This document shows positions 44,900 to 54,271 of a stretch of 64,000 bases of DNA, piece by piece; the first letter of the stretch is position 1, and every line of letters starts with the position of its first letter. Below the pieces are notes generated by a model. The model searched no databases. It worked only from the letters and a program-made list of their open reading frames with translations, and was not told the DNA's origin. The position numbers were made by a program, and so were the translations under genes. This DNA is from FEN-1297 sp963834015 (lineage in GTDB: Bacteria; Bacteroidota; Ignavibacteria; Ignavibacteriales; Ignavibacteriaceae): positions 62,001 through 126,000 of the forward strand of contig CAWIAG010000001.1 in the NCBI GenBank assembly GCA_963834015.1. Direction: 5' to 3'.

Positions 44900-45868
44900 T
44901 TATTCATAAAAATTTTTATCCCATTTATGTACTTTTAATTCATCTAAAAGTTTTTGCGAGAGTTTTCCTTTTTTCACGCTGTCTATATTTGCCATTAAGT
45001 TTTTCTCTTTCCTCACTCCCGGTATAACTGAAGTAACAGCATCATGACTTATAATAAATCTGAGAGCAGCCTCTGCTATGCTTGATGTTTCGGTTTTAAC
45101 GTCTTTCCAAATTTTATCTACCCTGAGCTTAACGTCAACTTTTCTTTTATCTTTAAAATATTCATTCCGGAAATCTCCGATAGGAAAATGTGTTGATGGT
45201 TCTATATTTCCGGTTAATGCCCCTTCATCAAAGGGTACTCTTGCTATTATGCTGATTTCATTTTCCTTGCAAAACGGGAACAAACGTTCAACAGGCCGTT
45301 GTTCAAAAATATTAAAAATTACCTGGAAACTGTCAATTAAACCGGTTTTTCCTGTCTCAATTCCGTTTGTTGGCTGATGATCGTTCATTGAAATTCCCCA
45401 GAAGAGAACTTTGCCCTCATTTTTTAATTTTTCTATTGCTTCCTTCCATTCATCGTTATTCGCCCAATTATCGTTCCATACGTGGAATTGCATTAAATCA
45501 ATATAATCCCGTTTTAAGTTACGGAGGCTCTCTTCGGTTTTTTGTATGATATGGCTTTTGGGAAAAGATTCTTTAAGAGTTGAACTTTTGGATGCCGGCC
45601 ATTCATAATTCAATGAAGGAATTTTTGAAGCAACAAAAAGTTTTTTACCGGATTCTCTTTCAACCTCTCCAACTAGGTATTCACTATGTCCGTTACCGTA
45701 TACAAGTGCAGTATCAAAAAAATTTATCCCTTGCTCAATTGCCTTGTGTAGAACTTTTTTAGACTCTTTATCATCTGCGCCAATCCATTGTGATTTGCTT
45801 ATTCCCCAGCAGCCTAAACCTAATAATGAAACGGATTCATTAGATGTACCAAACTTTTTCATATTCAT
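44900..45868 (-). CDS. Aldo/keto reductase
   Basis: A 322-residue NADPH-dependent oxidoreductase with a TIM barrel. The catalytic tetrad is present: D52 and Y57 in FFDTALVYGNG, K82 in FVASKIP and H129 in LMQFHVWND. IISHDAVTSVIPGVRKEKNL is the C-terminal cofactor region. Substrates are unknown. A GGGAG sequence lies upstream of the ATG at 45868. It is divergent from the sigma-factor operon. Confidence 0.92.
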   Translation of the reverse strand: MNMKKFGTSNESVSLLGLGCWGISKSQWIGADDKESKKVLHKAIEQGINFFDTALVYGNGHSEYLVGEVERESGKKLFVASKIPSLNYEWPASKSSTLKESFPKSHIIQKTEESLRNLKRDYIDLMQFHVWNDNWANNDEWKEAIEKLKNEGKVLFWGISMNDHQPTNGIETGKTGLIDSFQVIFNIFEQRPVERLFPFCKENEISIIARVPFDEGALTGNIEPSTHFPIGDFRNEYFKDKRKVDVKLRVDKIWKDVKTETSSIAEAALRFIISHDAVTSVIPGVRKEKNLMANIDSVKKGKLSQKLLDELKVHKWDKNFYE

Positions 45869-46269
45869 AAATAAAAGTATCTCCCGTTAATGATAAAAAA
45901 TATAATTGCTACATACTTATTATCGGCAAAAAGTTAAAATTATTTAAAAGTTATTTACAAACTGATTAATAAATAATCAATACCATTATCCTTAATAAAT
46001 ATTAATTAATCAAAGGTATTTCGGAAGATTTTTTACAAGATATAACATGGTTACAATATAATTCGGTTAATCGAATTACTTCAATTTATTATTCCATACA
46101 GGAGTAATTAATTCCTATTTAGCAATAAATTTTTCAAGTTTAAAGCTTTTTATGCAAATAAGTAAAAGAATAGATAAATTACCATGCTTAAATATGAACA
46201 AATTAAATTCTTCGTCCCCCAACCTTATTTATAAAAAAGAAGTCTAATTAGATAGACATTAAGGTATGA
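45869..46269. other. Divergent intergenic region
   Basis: A 400-base AT-rich region separates the aldo/keto reductase from the sigma-factor operon. It must hold promoters in both directions. No RNA family, hairpin terminator or clear operator was seen; AAGG five bases before the ATG at 46270 is the sigma gene's likely ribosome-binding site. Confidence 0.5.
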
Positions 46270-46854
46270 ATGACACAAGAAGAGAACAATTTAGTAATTG
46301 CGGCTCAAAATGGAGACCGGTCGGCATTCGAGGAGCTTGTTTACAGGTACGATAAAAACGTTTTGGGAATTGCTTATTCATTTATGAATAATAATGAAGA
46401 TGCAAAAGATATTTACCAGGAAGTTTTTTTAAGAGTATTTAAAGCAATAAAAAAATTCGAATTTAGAAGCGAATTTTCTACCTGGCTTTACAGGATAACG
46501 ACCAACGTTTGCCTTACCTACCGGTCTCAGAAGAAGAAAAATGCGTACATTTCTTTGGATGAGGATTCGGAAGAGGAGGACAATAAACCGCGGTCGTTAG
46601 CTAATACTTTAACTGATGACAAAACACCCGATAATGATGCGTTGGATTCAGAAATTTTGACTCAGATAGAGAATGGCCTTGGAAAACTTTCTCCTCAGCA
46701 GCGCCTTGTGTTTACTATGAAGCATTATAAAGGTTATAAGATAAAAGAAATTTCAACAATGATGAACTGCAGTGAAGGAACAATAAAAAATTATCTTTTT
46801 ATGGCCAATCATAGAATGCGTAATCATTTAAAAGATTTTATTGATAAAGGTTAG
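46270..46854 (+). CDS. ECF-type sigma-70 family RNA polymerase sigma factor
   Basis: A 194-residue sigma factor with region 2 (FEELVYRYDKNVLGIAYSFM, NEDAKDIYQEVFLRVFKAIKKFEFRSEFSTWLYRI across residues 17-75) and region 4 (LSPQQRLVFTMKHYKGYKIKEISTMMNCSEGTIKNYL). The acidic linker DEDSEEEDNKP lies between. AAGG precedes the ATG at 46270. Its gene is followed nine bases later by the membrane anti-sigma factor, so it is almost certainly held inactive by that protein and may direct expression of this operon. Confidence 0.95.
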   Translation: MTQEENNLVIAAQNGDRSAFEELVYRYDKNVLGIAYSFMNNNEDAKDIYQEVFLRVFKAIKKFEFRSEFSTWLYRITTNVCLTYRSQKKKNAYISLDEDSEEEDNKPRSLANTLTDDKTPDNDALDSEILTQIENGLGKLSPQQRLVFTMKHYKGYKIKEISTMMNCSEGTIKNYLFMANHRMRNHLKDFIDKG

Positions 46855-46863
46855 GAGTACATA

Positions 46864-47823
46864 ATGGTACATCAGACATATAAAGAAATGATTCAATTGG
46901 CTCTGCTTGATGAGCTGAAAGATGAGGAATTGAACAAGCTTCATCAGCATTTAATGGAGTGCAATGAATGTCAGTCGGAATATGATAAGCTTAAAAAATA
47001 TTACGAGATTATTGAACAAAATAAAACTGATGAAATAGACGAACTTTTCCTACTGGATGCAAGAAGGCAATTTCGTTTAAAGCTTGATTATGATTTGTCA
47101 AAACAGACAATTGTTGAAAAAATATTTATCTCTTTCCGGAAGAATTTATGGGCATATAAAAAACCTGCTTTCGGAGTAGCATTTTCTCTTATAGCAGGCC
47201 TGTTCTTAGGTTATCTTGTTTTTGCTCCTGCGGGATCAGTGACAATAAGCAGTCTTACTGAAAATTTGGGCCTTACTAAAGGAAATTCTGAAATATTAAA
47301 TGTTCAGTTCGTTAACAGCGACTCGAGTAACGGCGAAGTAGAATTTGCATTTGATGAGATTAAGAGAGTAAAAATGAAAGGAAAATTAAATGATCCCGCT
47401 ATTCAAAAAATATTAGCAAATGCGCTTGTAAATGAAAAAAATCCGGGTACTCGCATTCAAACTGTAAATGCACTTGCAAATCAAACTATGGAAAATAATA
47501 ATACTAATCCAAAAGTGAAAGCCGCTCTTATTACTGCTTTGAAGTTTGATAATAACCCGGCTGTACGGTTGGAGGCATTGAAAGCAATACTGTATCTGCC
47601 GTACGATAATGAAATAAATGAATCGCTGCTTTATGCACTTGAGCATGATAAAAATTCGGGATTACGTATTGCTGCAATAAACGGCCTTGCGTCTGCTAAA
47701 CTTAATGGTAAATCTTTAGGACAAGAAGGAATGAAAGTGTTAAATCAAAAAGTGAAAAACGATGACAACGAATATGTACGCATTCGGGCTGCATCCTTAC
47801 TCAAGGAGGAAAAAATACAATGA
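46864..47823 (+). CDS. Membrane anti-sigma factor with HEAT-repeat extracytoplasmic domain
   Basis: A 319-residue bitopic protein. The N-terminus carries the zinc-finger anti-sigma motif HxxxCxxC (H29, C33, C36 in LHQHLMECNECQ). One transmembrane segment is at residues 101-121 (PAFGVAFSLIAGLFLGYLVFA). Residues 175-319 form about four helical HEAT-type repeats, e.g. NPAVRLEALKAILYLP and NSGLRIAAINGLASA. The HEAT region should lie on the outer side and may sense an envelope partner. It overlaps the first DUF4097 gene by four bases (ATGA), so the two are translationally coupled. Confidence 0.88.
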   Translation: MVHQTYKEMIQLALLDELKDEELNKLHQHLMECNECQSEYDKLKKYYEIIEQNKTDEIDELFLLDARRQFRLKLDYDLSKQTIVEKIFISFRKNLWAYKKPAFGVAFSLIAGLFLGYLVFAPAGSVTISSLTENLGLTKGNSEILNVQFVNSDSSNGEVEFAFDEIKRVKMKGKLNDPAIQKILANALVNEKNPGTRIQTVNALANQTMENNNTNPKVKAALITALKFDNNPAVRLEALKAILYLPYDNEINESLLYALEHDKNSGLRIAAINGLASAKLNGKSLGQEGMKVLNQKVKNDDNEYVRIRAASLLKEEKIQ

Positions 47824-48968
47824 AATCATTTAAGCTGGCAGTATTACTGTTGATAATAGCTGCTGCATTCAGCGCATGCGAATTGAGGGCTGCATTAGAA
47901 ACAGACAATAATGGGGATGTAATACGGTCTTATAAAGTAAATGAAGGAGGTACGTTAAAAATTTCTATAAATACAGGTGATATCACAATTGAAACTTGGA
48001 ATAAAAACCAGGTATATGTAAGGATTGGAGATGTTGACGATAATCGTTCAAGCGGCGTTAGTATATACCAATCCGGTAATAATGTTTATGTGCAATATAA
48101 TGGTTCCGGTTATTATAATAATTCGGATGTTAAGGTTTTTATCCCCATAAAATTCAATCTCGATTTGAATTCCAATCAGGGAGATATAATACTTCGCAAT
48201 GAGCTTAAAGGTAATTGCCAGGCCTTAACTGGCAGCGGAGATATCACCATTAACAATATAACAGGTTATGTAAATGTTAAAACTAATGGAGGTGATGTCG
48301 TTGCCGGAAACATTTATGGTGACTTGACTCTTGGTACTAACGGCGGTGATATTTCTGTTGCAAATGTTTCGGGAAAAGCCAGCATTCAGACTAATGGCGG
48401 CGATATTAAAATTGGCAATGTGGGAAATTATTTGTACGTGAATACTTATGGCGGAGATATTACAACCGGCGAAATTGGAGGAAATGCAGATGTTAGTACA
48501 ATGGGCGGAAGTATTGATGTAAAAAAAGTTGCCGGTAGCGCTACCCTGAAAACCAACGGGGGAGATATCAAAATTCTCGGTTGCTGGGGTTTGGTTACTG
48601 CAAGAACATACGGCGGCGATATAGAACTGTATAATATAAACGGTTCCATAAATGCAAATACTTCTTCAGGAGAGATTTATGCCGAGTTAAGATCTATAAA
48701 TGGTTCTTGTAAACTCGAATCACTTAACGGTTCAATACGTTTTTATATTGATCCCAATTTGAAAGCTACTATTTATGCTAATGTAATTCTCGGCGGAGGG
48801 GATGGCTACGATGAAAATCCAATCGCTTCGGAGTTTCCTGCAAAAAGCTATGAGTTGGAAAAATATACGGGGTCTGTAAGCGCAACTTATAAACTAAACG
48901 GCGGCGGCGATGCTGTTACTGTTAAAACAATAAATGATGGAATTGAATTACATAAATTGAGGAAATAA
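47820..48968 (+). CDS. Secreted DUF4097 beta-solenoid protein (putative lipoprotein)
   Basis: A 382-residue protein with a signal peptide ending FSAC (cysteine 20), so it may be lipid-anchored. Residues 124-285 show an exact 18-residue period: GGD-type turns recur at D141, D159, D177, D195, D213, S231, D249, D267 and E285. This indicates a right-handed beta-helix of about nine coils, typical of the DUF4097 family, often called putative adhesins. Flanking parts are beta-rich. The start overlaps the anti-sigma gene. Function is unknown; the operon suggests an envelope-stress or surface role. Confidence 0.85.
   Translation: MKSFKLAVLLLIIAAAFSACELRAALETDNNGDVIRSYKVNEGGTLKISINTGDITIETWNKNQVYVRIGDVDDNRSSGVSIYQSGNNVYVQYNGSGYYNNSDVKVFIPIKFNLDLNSNQGDIILRNELKGNCQALTGSGDITINNITGYVNVKTNGGDVVAGNIYGDLTLGTNGGDISVANVSGKASIQTNGGDIKIGNVGNYLYVNTYGGDITTGEIGGNADVSTMGGSIDVKKVAGSATLKTNGGDIKILGCWGLVTARTYGGDIELYNINGSINANTSSGEIYAELRSINGSCKLESLNGSIRFYIDPNLKATIYANVILGGGDGYDENPIASEFPAKSYELEKYTGSVSATYKLNGGGDAVTVKTINDGIELHKLRK
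48186..48674 (+). repeat. 54-base coding repeat of the beta-solenoid
   Basis: Nine tandem coils of exactly 18 codons (54 bases) each encode x(15)-[Gly/Ser]-Gly-[Asp/Ser/Glu] turns in the first DUF4097 gene. Coils differ in sequence, so it is a structural repeat, not a recent DNA duplication. Confidence 0.8.
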
Positions 48969-48972
48969 ATTT

Positions 48973-50204
48973 ATGAATAACAAAATAAGCCTGAACATAA
49001 TTAAAAAAAATAATCTTATTATCTTTATTCTTTTAGCGCTGGGAGTATTTCATATTGCCTGCCATGCCCAAAATGACGATACGGATGCAGATAAAAATAC
49101 TACCGGTTCTGAAATAAGCGGTAATCAGGATATTCATAAAAGCTTTGATGTTCAGAAAGGACAAAAGCTTAATATTTATTTGGAAACAGGCGGATCAATT
49201 TCAATTACCGGGTGGGAAAATAATGAGGTTAATATTAATGCTGTTTTTGGGGGTCAAGACCGGAATGATATTGTTGTAGAAATGAATAAAAATAATTCCG
49301 GGTTAGAAATAACTTCAAAATATAAACATCAACACGATAGTGAAAACAGTAAAGCTCATTTTGACATAAAGGTTCCATATAAATTCGACCTGGATATTAA
49401 TACTATGGGGGGAGATCTTACTTTAGAAGGCGTTAATGGAAAAATTACTGGCCAAACTATGGGTGGAGGGCTCACACTCTCTCATTTAAAAGGATATCTT
49501 GACCTTTCAACAATGGGAGGGAACATATCCCTTAATGGCTCGGAAGTTGATGGTAAAGTACACACTATGGGAGGAATAGTTGAATTTGAAGATATTATCG
49601 GCGATGTAAACGGATCATCCATGGGCGGTCAGGTAATCATGAAAAATGTTAGGAAAAAAAACGGTGTATCCAATGGTGATTAAGTTGATATCTCCAGCAT
49701 GGGCGGTTCTATTAATGTAGATGGTGCACGTGAAGGTGCAAATGTTTCTACAATGGGTGGTGAAATTATTGTACATTCGGTTAATAAATTTATCAAAGCA
49801 AAAACTATAGGGGGTAATATCAAGATCGATGATGTTAACGGTAATGTTGATGCTGTTACTATGGGGGGGGGGATATAAATGTTAAGGAAAATTGTCAGCC
49901 TGATGATATTGGAAGGGATATTGAGCTGAATTCTGCAGGTGGCGATATTACTCTTTTAGTACCCGATGGTTTTTCGATGGATGTAGATATTACTATCTCA
50001 ATTACAAAAAACAGAGATAGAGATAACAAAGAACCAAAAATTATAAGCGATTTTGATATTGACAAAACTCAATCGGGTAACTGGCAAGATTATAATGGCT
50101 CTAATAAAAAATACGTTCATGGTAAAGCAAATATTAAAGGGGGTAGAAATAAAATAAAAATTGAAACAACAAATGGGATTGTTTATTTGAAGAAATTGTA
50201 TTAG
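48973..50204 (+). pseudogene. Second DUF4097 beta-solenoid gene, disrupted by stop and frameshift
   Basis: It starts with a 236-residue frame with a signal sequence (lipobox-like FHIAC at residue 30) and 18-residue coils with TMGG/SMGG turns (residues 148, 166, 184, 202, 220). A TAA at 49681 interrupts it. The same frame continues with three more coils (SSMGGS, STMGGE, TIGGN) up to a ten-G run at 49863-49872, after which the frame shifts. With eight G the sequence reads TMGGDINV and places the aspartate exactly 18 residues on, so two extra G explain the shift. The end of the gene is 49977-50204 in the third frame. Both lesions are seen in the given sequence; they may be real decay, phase variation or assembly error. 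Confidence 0.8.
49863..49872 (+). repeat. Ten-base poly-G tract in the second DUF4097 gene
   Basis: Ten consecutive G at the coil turn TMGG cause a +2 shift relative to the 18-residue register; eight would restore it. Homopolymeric G tracts of this size are classic slippage sites. Confidence 0.9.
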
Positions 50205-50207
50205 TTA

Positions 50208-50242
50208 AATGTGAGCCTTACCATTAAGGTGAGCCTCACATT
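50208..50242 (+). terminator. Terminator-like stem after the DUF4097 genes
   Basis: An outer 8-bp arm (AATGTGAG at 50208-50215, CTCACATT at 50235-50242) encloses an inner 5-bp stem (CCTTA/TAAGG) with a five-base bulge. It follows the last solenoid codon by few bases. There is no strong U-tract. Confidence 0.55.
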
Positions 50243-50439
50243 AGTATCTTTGTTTTAAGCCGGAGTCAATCTATTAATTATGGTATTATTTGGTTGATGC
50301 CTCAAACCCCTAATACTTTTCAATAACATTTCAAATCTATATTGACTTTTACCTTAAAATTAAATTCTTGCCTTAATATATCATTCGATTTAAATTGATG
50401 TCTGAATTATTTCAATATAAAATCTCACAGGAGAAAAAC

Positions 50440-52689
50440 ATGAATTTAAGATTATATCTGGTTCCTTTTTTCATTCTGTTTGTAACGATCATTCCCAGGG
50501 CGCAGGAAGATGTTTCTACACTTATCACATTGAATAAAATTTATGGTTCAAATTACTTTCAGGCCGAGAGATTCGGCCCTGCCCGCTGGCTGGATGACGG
50601 AACCGGTTATACAACATTAGAGCCTTCGGGAAATATTAAGGGTGGCGATGATATTGTTTCTTATGATGCTGCTTCCGGAACCAGGAAAATACTTGTTCCC
50701 GCAGAAAAACTAATCCCTGCGGATCAAAATTCTCCGCTGGATATCGATAATTACCAATGGTCTCCGGACAAGAAACAACTACTAATTTTTACAAATACTG
50801 CAAGAGTCTGGCGCAAAAATACCCGTGGTGATTATTGGGTATTAAAGCTGGGAAATTGGCAATTATCTAAAATAGGAGGCAATGCCGAATCGTCAACTCT
50901 TATGTTTGCTAAATTTTCACCCGATGAAACAAGGGTTGCTTATGTAATGAAAAATAATTTATATGTTCAGGATTTATCAACCCGTAAGATAACTCAACTG
51001 ACAAATGACGGCTCCATTACAATAATCAATGGCACTTTCGATTGGGTATATGAGGAGGAATTGGATTTAAGGGACGGTTTTCGTTGGAGTCCTGATGGTA
51101 CATCAATCGCTTACTGGCAGCTTGATGCAAGCGGAGTCAGAGATTTCCTTTTAATTGACGATACTGATTCGCTTTATTCTTTCGTTAAACCTGTCCAATA
51201 TCCGGTAGCCGGAACTACTAATTCAGCTTGCAGGGTTGGAGTAGTTAATGCAGCCGGAGGCCCTACTGTTTGGATGAAAGTACCCGGCGATTCCAGAAAT
51301 AATTATATTGCAAGAATGGATTGGGCAGCAGGTTCTGATAAAATTATATTGCAGCACCTGAACAGGGAACAAAATAAAAATGAAATTTTTCTTGCCAATG
51401 CAAAAACAGGCGATGTAAAAACATTATTCGTTGAAAAGGATTCAGCATGGGTTGATATTAATGATGATCCCCAATGGTTTAAAAACGGTGATAAGTTCGT
51501 CTGGGTTAGTGAAAAAGATGGATGGCGTCATGTTTATACTGTATCAAAAAATACCGGCGAACTTAAACTTATTACTCCGGGCGACTATGATGTAATCAGC
51601 ATTGAAAGTATTGATGAAATTAACGGTTGGGTTTATTTTATTGCATCACCGGATAATGCAACTCAAAGATATTTGTATAGAATGGCGCTTAACAGTACCG
51701 GCAACGCGGAAAGAATTTCACCTCAGGATGAGCCCGGTACACATTCATACCAGGTATCTCCCAATTCAGAGTGGGCAATTCATACATATTCTGCTTTTGG
51801 TATTCCGGCTGTCGTTGATATTGTTCATTTGCCGGATCATAAAGTAACTAAAACTTTAGTCTCGAATTTCGGATTAAAAGACAAGTTAAAAGTGTTGAAG
51901 GTTAAACCCGTCGAATTCTTTAAAGTTAATATAGGCGGTGGTGTATTACTTGACGGTTACTGTATTAAACCGTATAATTTTGATCCAACAAAAAAATATC
52001 CCGTATTGTTTTATGTTTATGGTGAACCGGCCGCGCAAACGGTACTTGATGAATGGGAAAGAGATTGGTTCTGGCATGAGATGTTGGCACAGGAAGGATA
52101 TATTATCATAAGTGTTGATAATAGAGGCACACCGGGTCCCAGGGGAAGAGACTGGAGAAAGTCAATCTATAAAAAAATTGGAATTATTTCTTCGGAAGAT
52201 CAGTCGGCTGCTGCAGCCGAATTGCTGAAGGAATGGCCTTTTCTTGATCCAAATCGGATAGCAGTTTGGGGATGGAGCGGTGGAGGTTCAGGTACTTTGG
52301 ATCTTTTGTTCAGATATCCCGATATTTATAAGACTGGAATGTCTGTCGCACCTGTAACCGACCAGCGATACTATGATTCCATTTACCAGGAACGCTATAT
52401 GGGCCTGCCGCAGGATAATACTAAAGCTTATGAGGAAGGATCGCCTATAACCTATGCCGACAAACTTAAAGGTAATTTATTAATTGTTCATGGTTCCGGC
52501 GATGATAATGTACATTTTCAAAATACTGAAGCGCTTGTAAATAAGTTGATTTCTTTAAATAAACCTTTTACTATGATGGATTATCCGAATCGCTCGCATG
52601 GTATATTTGAAGGCAAAAATACAACACTGCATTTATTTAACCTATTAACAAGATATTTAAATGAACATGAACCGGCAGGTGCATATTAA
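50440..52689 (+). CDS. Dipeptidyl peptidase IV (family S9)
   Basis: A 749-residue secreted prolyl dipeptidase. A signal peptide precedes the beta-propeller domain, which contains the double-glutamate N-terminus-binding motif in DWVYEEELD. The C-terminal alpha/beta-hydrolase holds the triad S613 (GWSGGG), D688 (GSGDDNVHF) and H720 (RSHGI). It cleaves X-Pro dipeptides from peptides. The ATG at 50440 follows a strong AGGAG; an in-frame TTG at 50395 adds a non-signal tail. No operon partner is seen. Confidence 0.94.
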   Translation: MNLRLYLVPFFILFVTIIPRAQEDVSTLITLNKIYGSNYFQAERFGPARWLDDGTGYTTLEPSGNIKGGDDIVSYDAASGTRKILVPAEKLIPADQNSPLDIDNYQWSPDKKQLLIFTNTARVWRKNTRGDYWVLKLGNWQLSKIGGNAESSTLMFAKFSPDETRVAYVMKNNLYVQDLSTRKITQLTNDGSITIINGTFDWVYEEELDLRDGFRWSPDGTSIAYWQLDASGVRDFLLIDDTDSLYSFVKPVQYPVAGTTNSACRVGVVNAAGGPTVWMKVPGDSRNNYIARMDWAAGSDKIILQHLNREQNKNEIFLANAKTGDVKTLFVEKDSAWVDINDDPQWFKNGDKFVWVSEKDGWRHVYTVSKNTGELKLITPGDYDVISIESIDEINGWVYFIASPDNATQRYLYRMALNSTGNAERISPQDEPGTHSYQVSPNSEWAIHTYSAFGIPAVVDIVHLPDHKVTKTLVSNFGLKDKLKVLKVKPVEFFKVNIGGGVLLDGYCIKPYNFDPTKKYPVLFYVYGEPAAQTVLDEWERDWFWHEMLAQEGYIIISVDNRGTPGPRGRDWRKSIYKKIGIISSEDQSAAAAELLKEWPFLDPNRIAVWGWSGGGSGTLDLLFRYPDIYKTGMSVAPVTDQRYYDSIYQERYMGLPQDNTKAYEEGSPITYADKLKGNLLIVHGSGDDNVHFQNTEALVNKLISLNKPFTMMDYPNRSHGIFEGKNTTLHLFNLLTRYLNEHEPAGAY

Positions 52690-52911
52690 TTTGTTCAATT
52701 TTTAATTGTAATCGGAATTGATACTCGTGTCTGTTTTTGAGTAATGTTGATAGGTTTTCTTAATATTGAAATGTTTTTGTATTTCGCTGCATTAAAACAT
52801 AATATTGAAAACCCGGAAAACTTAATGTTGAATGGAAATGAACCTGATTTAAGCTTGTTATAATTTTTCTAACTCATTGATTATAAACTATAAATATTGG
52901 AAGGGAAGACC

Positions 52912-53604
52912 ATGGCTAAGTTGCCTGCATTTGAAAATTTTCCTCAGAAAACAGTAGATTTTTTAAAAAAGCTTTCCAAAAATAACAACAGGGAATGGTT
53001 TGAGAAGCATAGAGATGACTATAATTCGCAGTTTTTAGAACCCGCCTTTCAATTCGTAACTGAAATGGGTGAAAAGTTATCTGGAGTTGCTCCTAATATA
53101 ATGGCTGTTCCAGGTATAGATAAATCTGTGTTCAGGCTTCATAGAGACGTAAGATTTAGTAAGGATAAATCACCTTATAAAACAAACCTTGGAATATTAT
53201 TCTGGGAAGGCAAAAAGAAAATGGAAAGTTCAGGTTTTTATTTTCATCTGGATTCAAAAGGGTATTTTCTTGGTGCGGGTATCTACATGCCTTCAAAAGA
53301 GCAATTAAAAATTTACCGGGATGCAGTTACTGATATTGTCTTAGGAAAAGAATTAAAAAATGCTGTTAATAAAGTTTTAAAGAAGGGAAACTATTCTATA
53401 GGAGGAAAAACTTATAAAAAAATTCCTAAAGGATATGATCCATCTTCGCCTTACGCTGATTTCCTTTTGTATTCCGGTCTCTACGCTTATTCCGAAAGTC
53501 AGGATATTAACGAGCTTATAAAAAATGATATTATTGAATATTCATTTAAAAAATATAAGGATATGCTGCCTGTCCATCAATGGCTTGTAAAAATATTTAA
53601 ATAA
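52912..53604 (+). CDS. DUF2461 domain protein
   Basis: A 230-residue protein of the DUF2461/TIGR02453 family. It begins AFENFPQKTVDFLKKLSKNNNREWFEKHRDDY and contains FRLHRDVRFSKDKSPYKTNLGILFW and GAGIYMPSKEQLKIYRDAV. Its function is not established. GGAAGGGAAG precedes the ATG at 52912, preferred over a TTG at 52897. It converges on the TauE-like gene. Confidence 0.88.
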   Translation: MAKLPAFENFPQKTVDFLKKLSKNNNREWFEKHRDDYNSQFLEPAFQFVTEMGEKLSGVAPNIMAVPGIDKSVFRLHRDVRFSKDKSPYKTNLGILFWEGKKKMESSGFYFHLDSKGYFLGAGIYMPSKEQLKIYRDAVTDIVLGKELKNAVNKVLKKGNYSIGGKTYKKIPKGYDPSSPYADFLLYSGLYAYSESQDINELIKNDIIEYSFKKYKDMLPVHQWLVKIFK

Positions 53605-53641
53605 AGATGACCTACTTACTAAACGAAGTCCCCTAATTATG

Positions 53642-54004
53642 CTACTTTCCAAAAAATAATTTCATTGAGTAAGCAAGAAGGAATATTGCAAATATTTTTT
53701 TAATGATAGATTCGCTTAAATGAATTGCAAACAGCGATGAAAGATAACTGCCTATTAAAAAAGTTATAACCATTAAAAGTGCTGCTCTTATATCCACAAA
53801 TCCTGCCTTGTAATAATTTAATACTGCCAAAGCTCCTACGGGCGGCAGTAATAAACCAAGCGAAGTACCTTGTGCCTGATGCTGGGAAAAACCAAGAAAG
53901 TAAACCAGCATGGGAATAATAACTATTCCTCCCCCTATTCCAAGTACACCGCTGAAAACACCTGCAATTAATCCTATGAGCAAAAGTAGAAGTGTTTTTT
54001 CCAT
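53642..54004 (-). CDS. Half-size TauE/SafE-type membrane protein
   Basis: A 120-residue membrane protein with about four transmembrane helices. The N-terminal repeat of the TauE/SafE sulfite-exporter family is present (GVFSGVLGIGGGIVIIPMLVYFLGFSQHQAQGTSLGLLLPP). Full-length members have two such repeats (about 250 residues), so this one would have to dimerise or is truncated. It is divergent from the ABC genes. The ion or anion carried is unknown. Confidence 0.82.
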   Translation of the reverse strand: MEKTLLLLLIGLIAGVFSGVLGIGGGIVIIPMLVYFLGFSQHQAQGTSLGLLLPPVGALAVLNYYKAGFVDIRAALLMVITFLIGSYLSSLFAIHLSESIIKKIFAIFLLAYSMKLFFGK

Positions 54005-54271
54005 AATAATTTATTGAGTTGTTTAATAATAATGAATTTTGTTTTTATAAATATACAAAATTGTGGTATTGCTTAAATGAACCAAAATCATAAATATTAA
54101 TTATTGCTTTATTCTTTTACTTAAAAATAAAAATATACTAATATTTATCAGCGGGGAATTGTAGCTTAAAGTGAATTTTAACCTTTTATAACATTATTAT
54201 GTATTTCTTCAAAATATCCTCTTATATTGTTTCAGCCTTTCTTATAAAATTAATTCATGGAAGAATAGCTT

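Noticed and set aside
48446..48649. Open frame opposite the first DUF4097 gene
   Set aside because: The repeated GGD codons create a repetitive antisense frame; it is not an independent gene.
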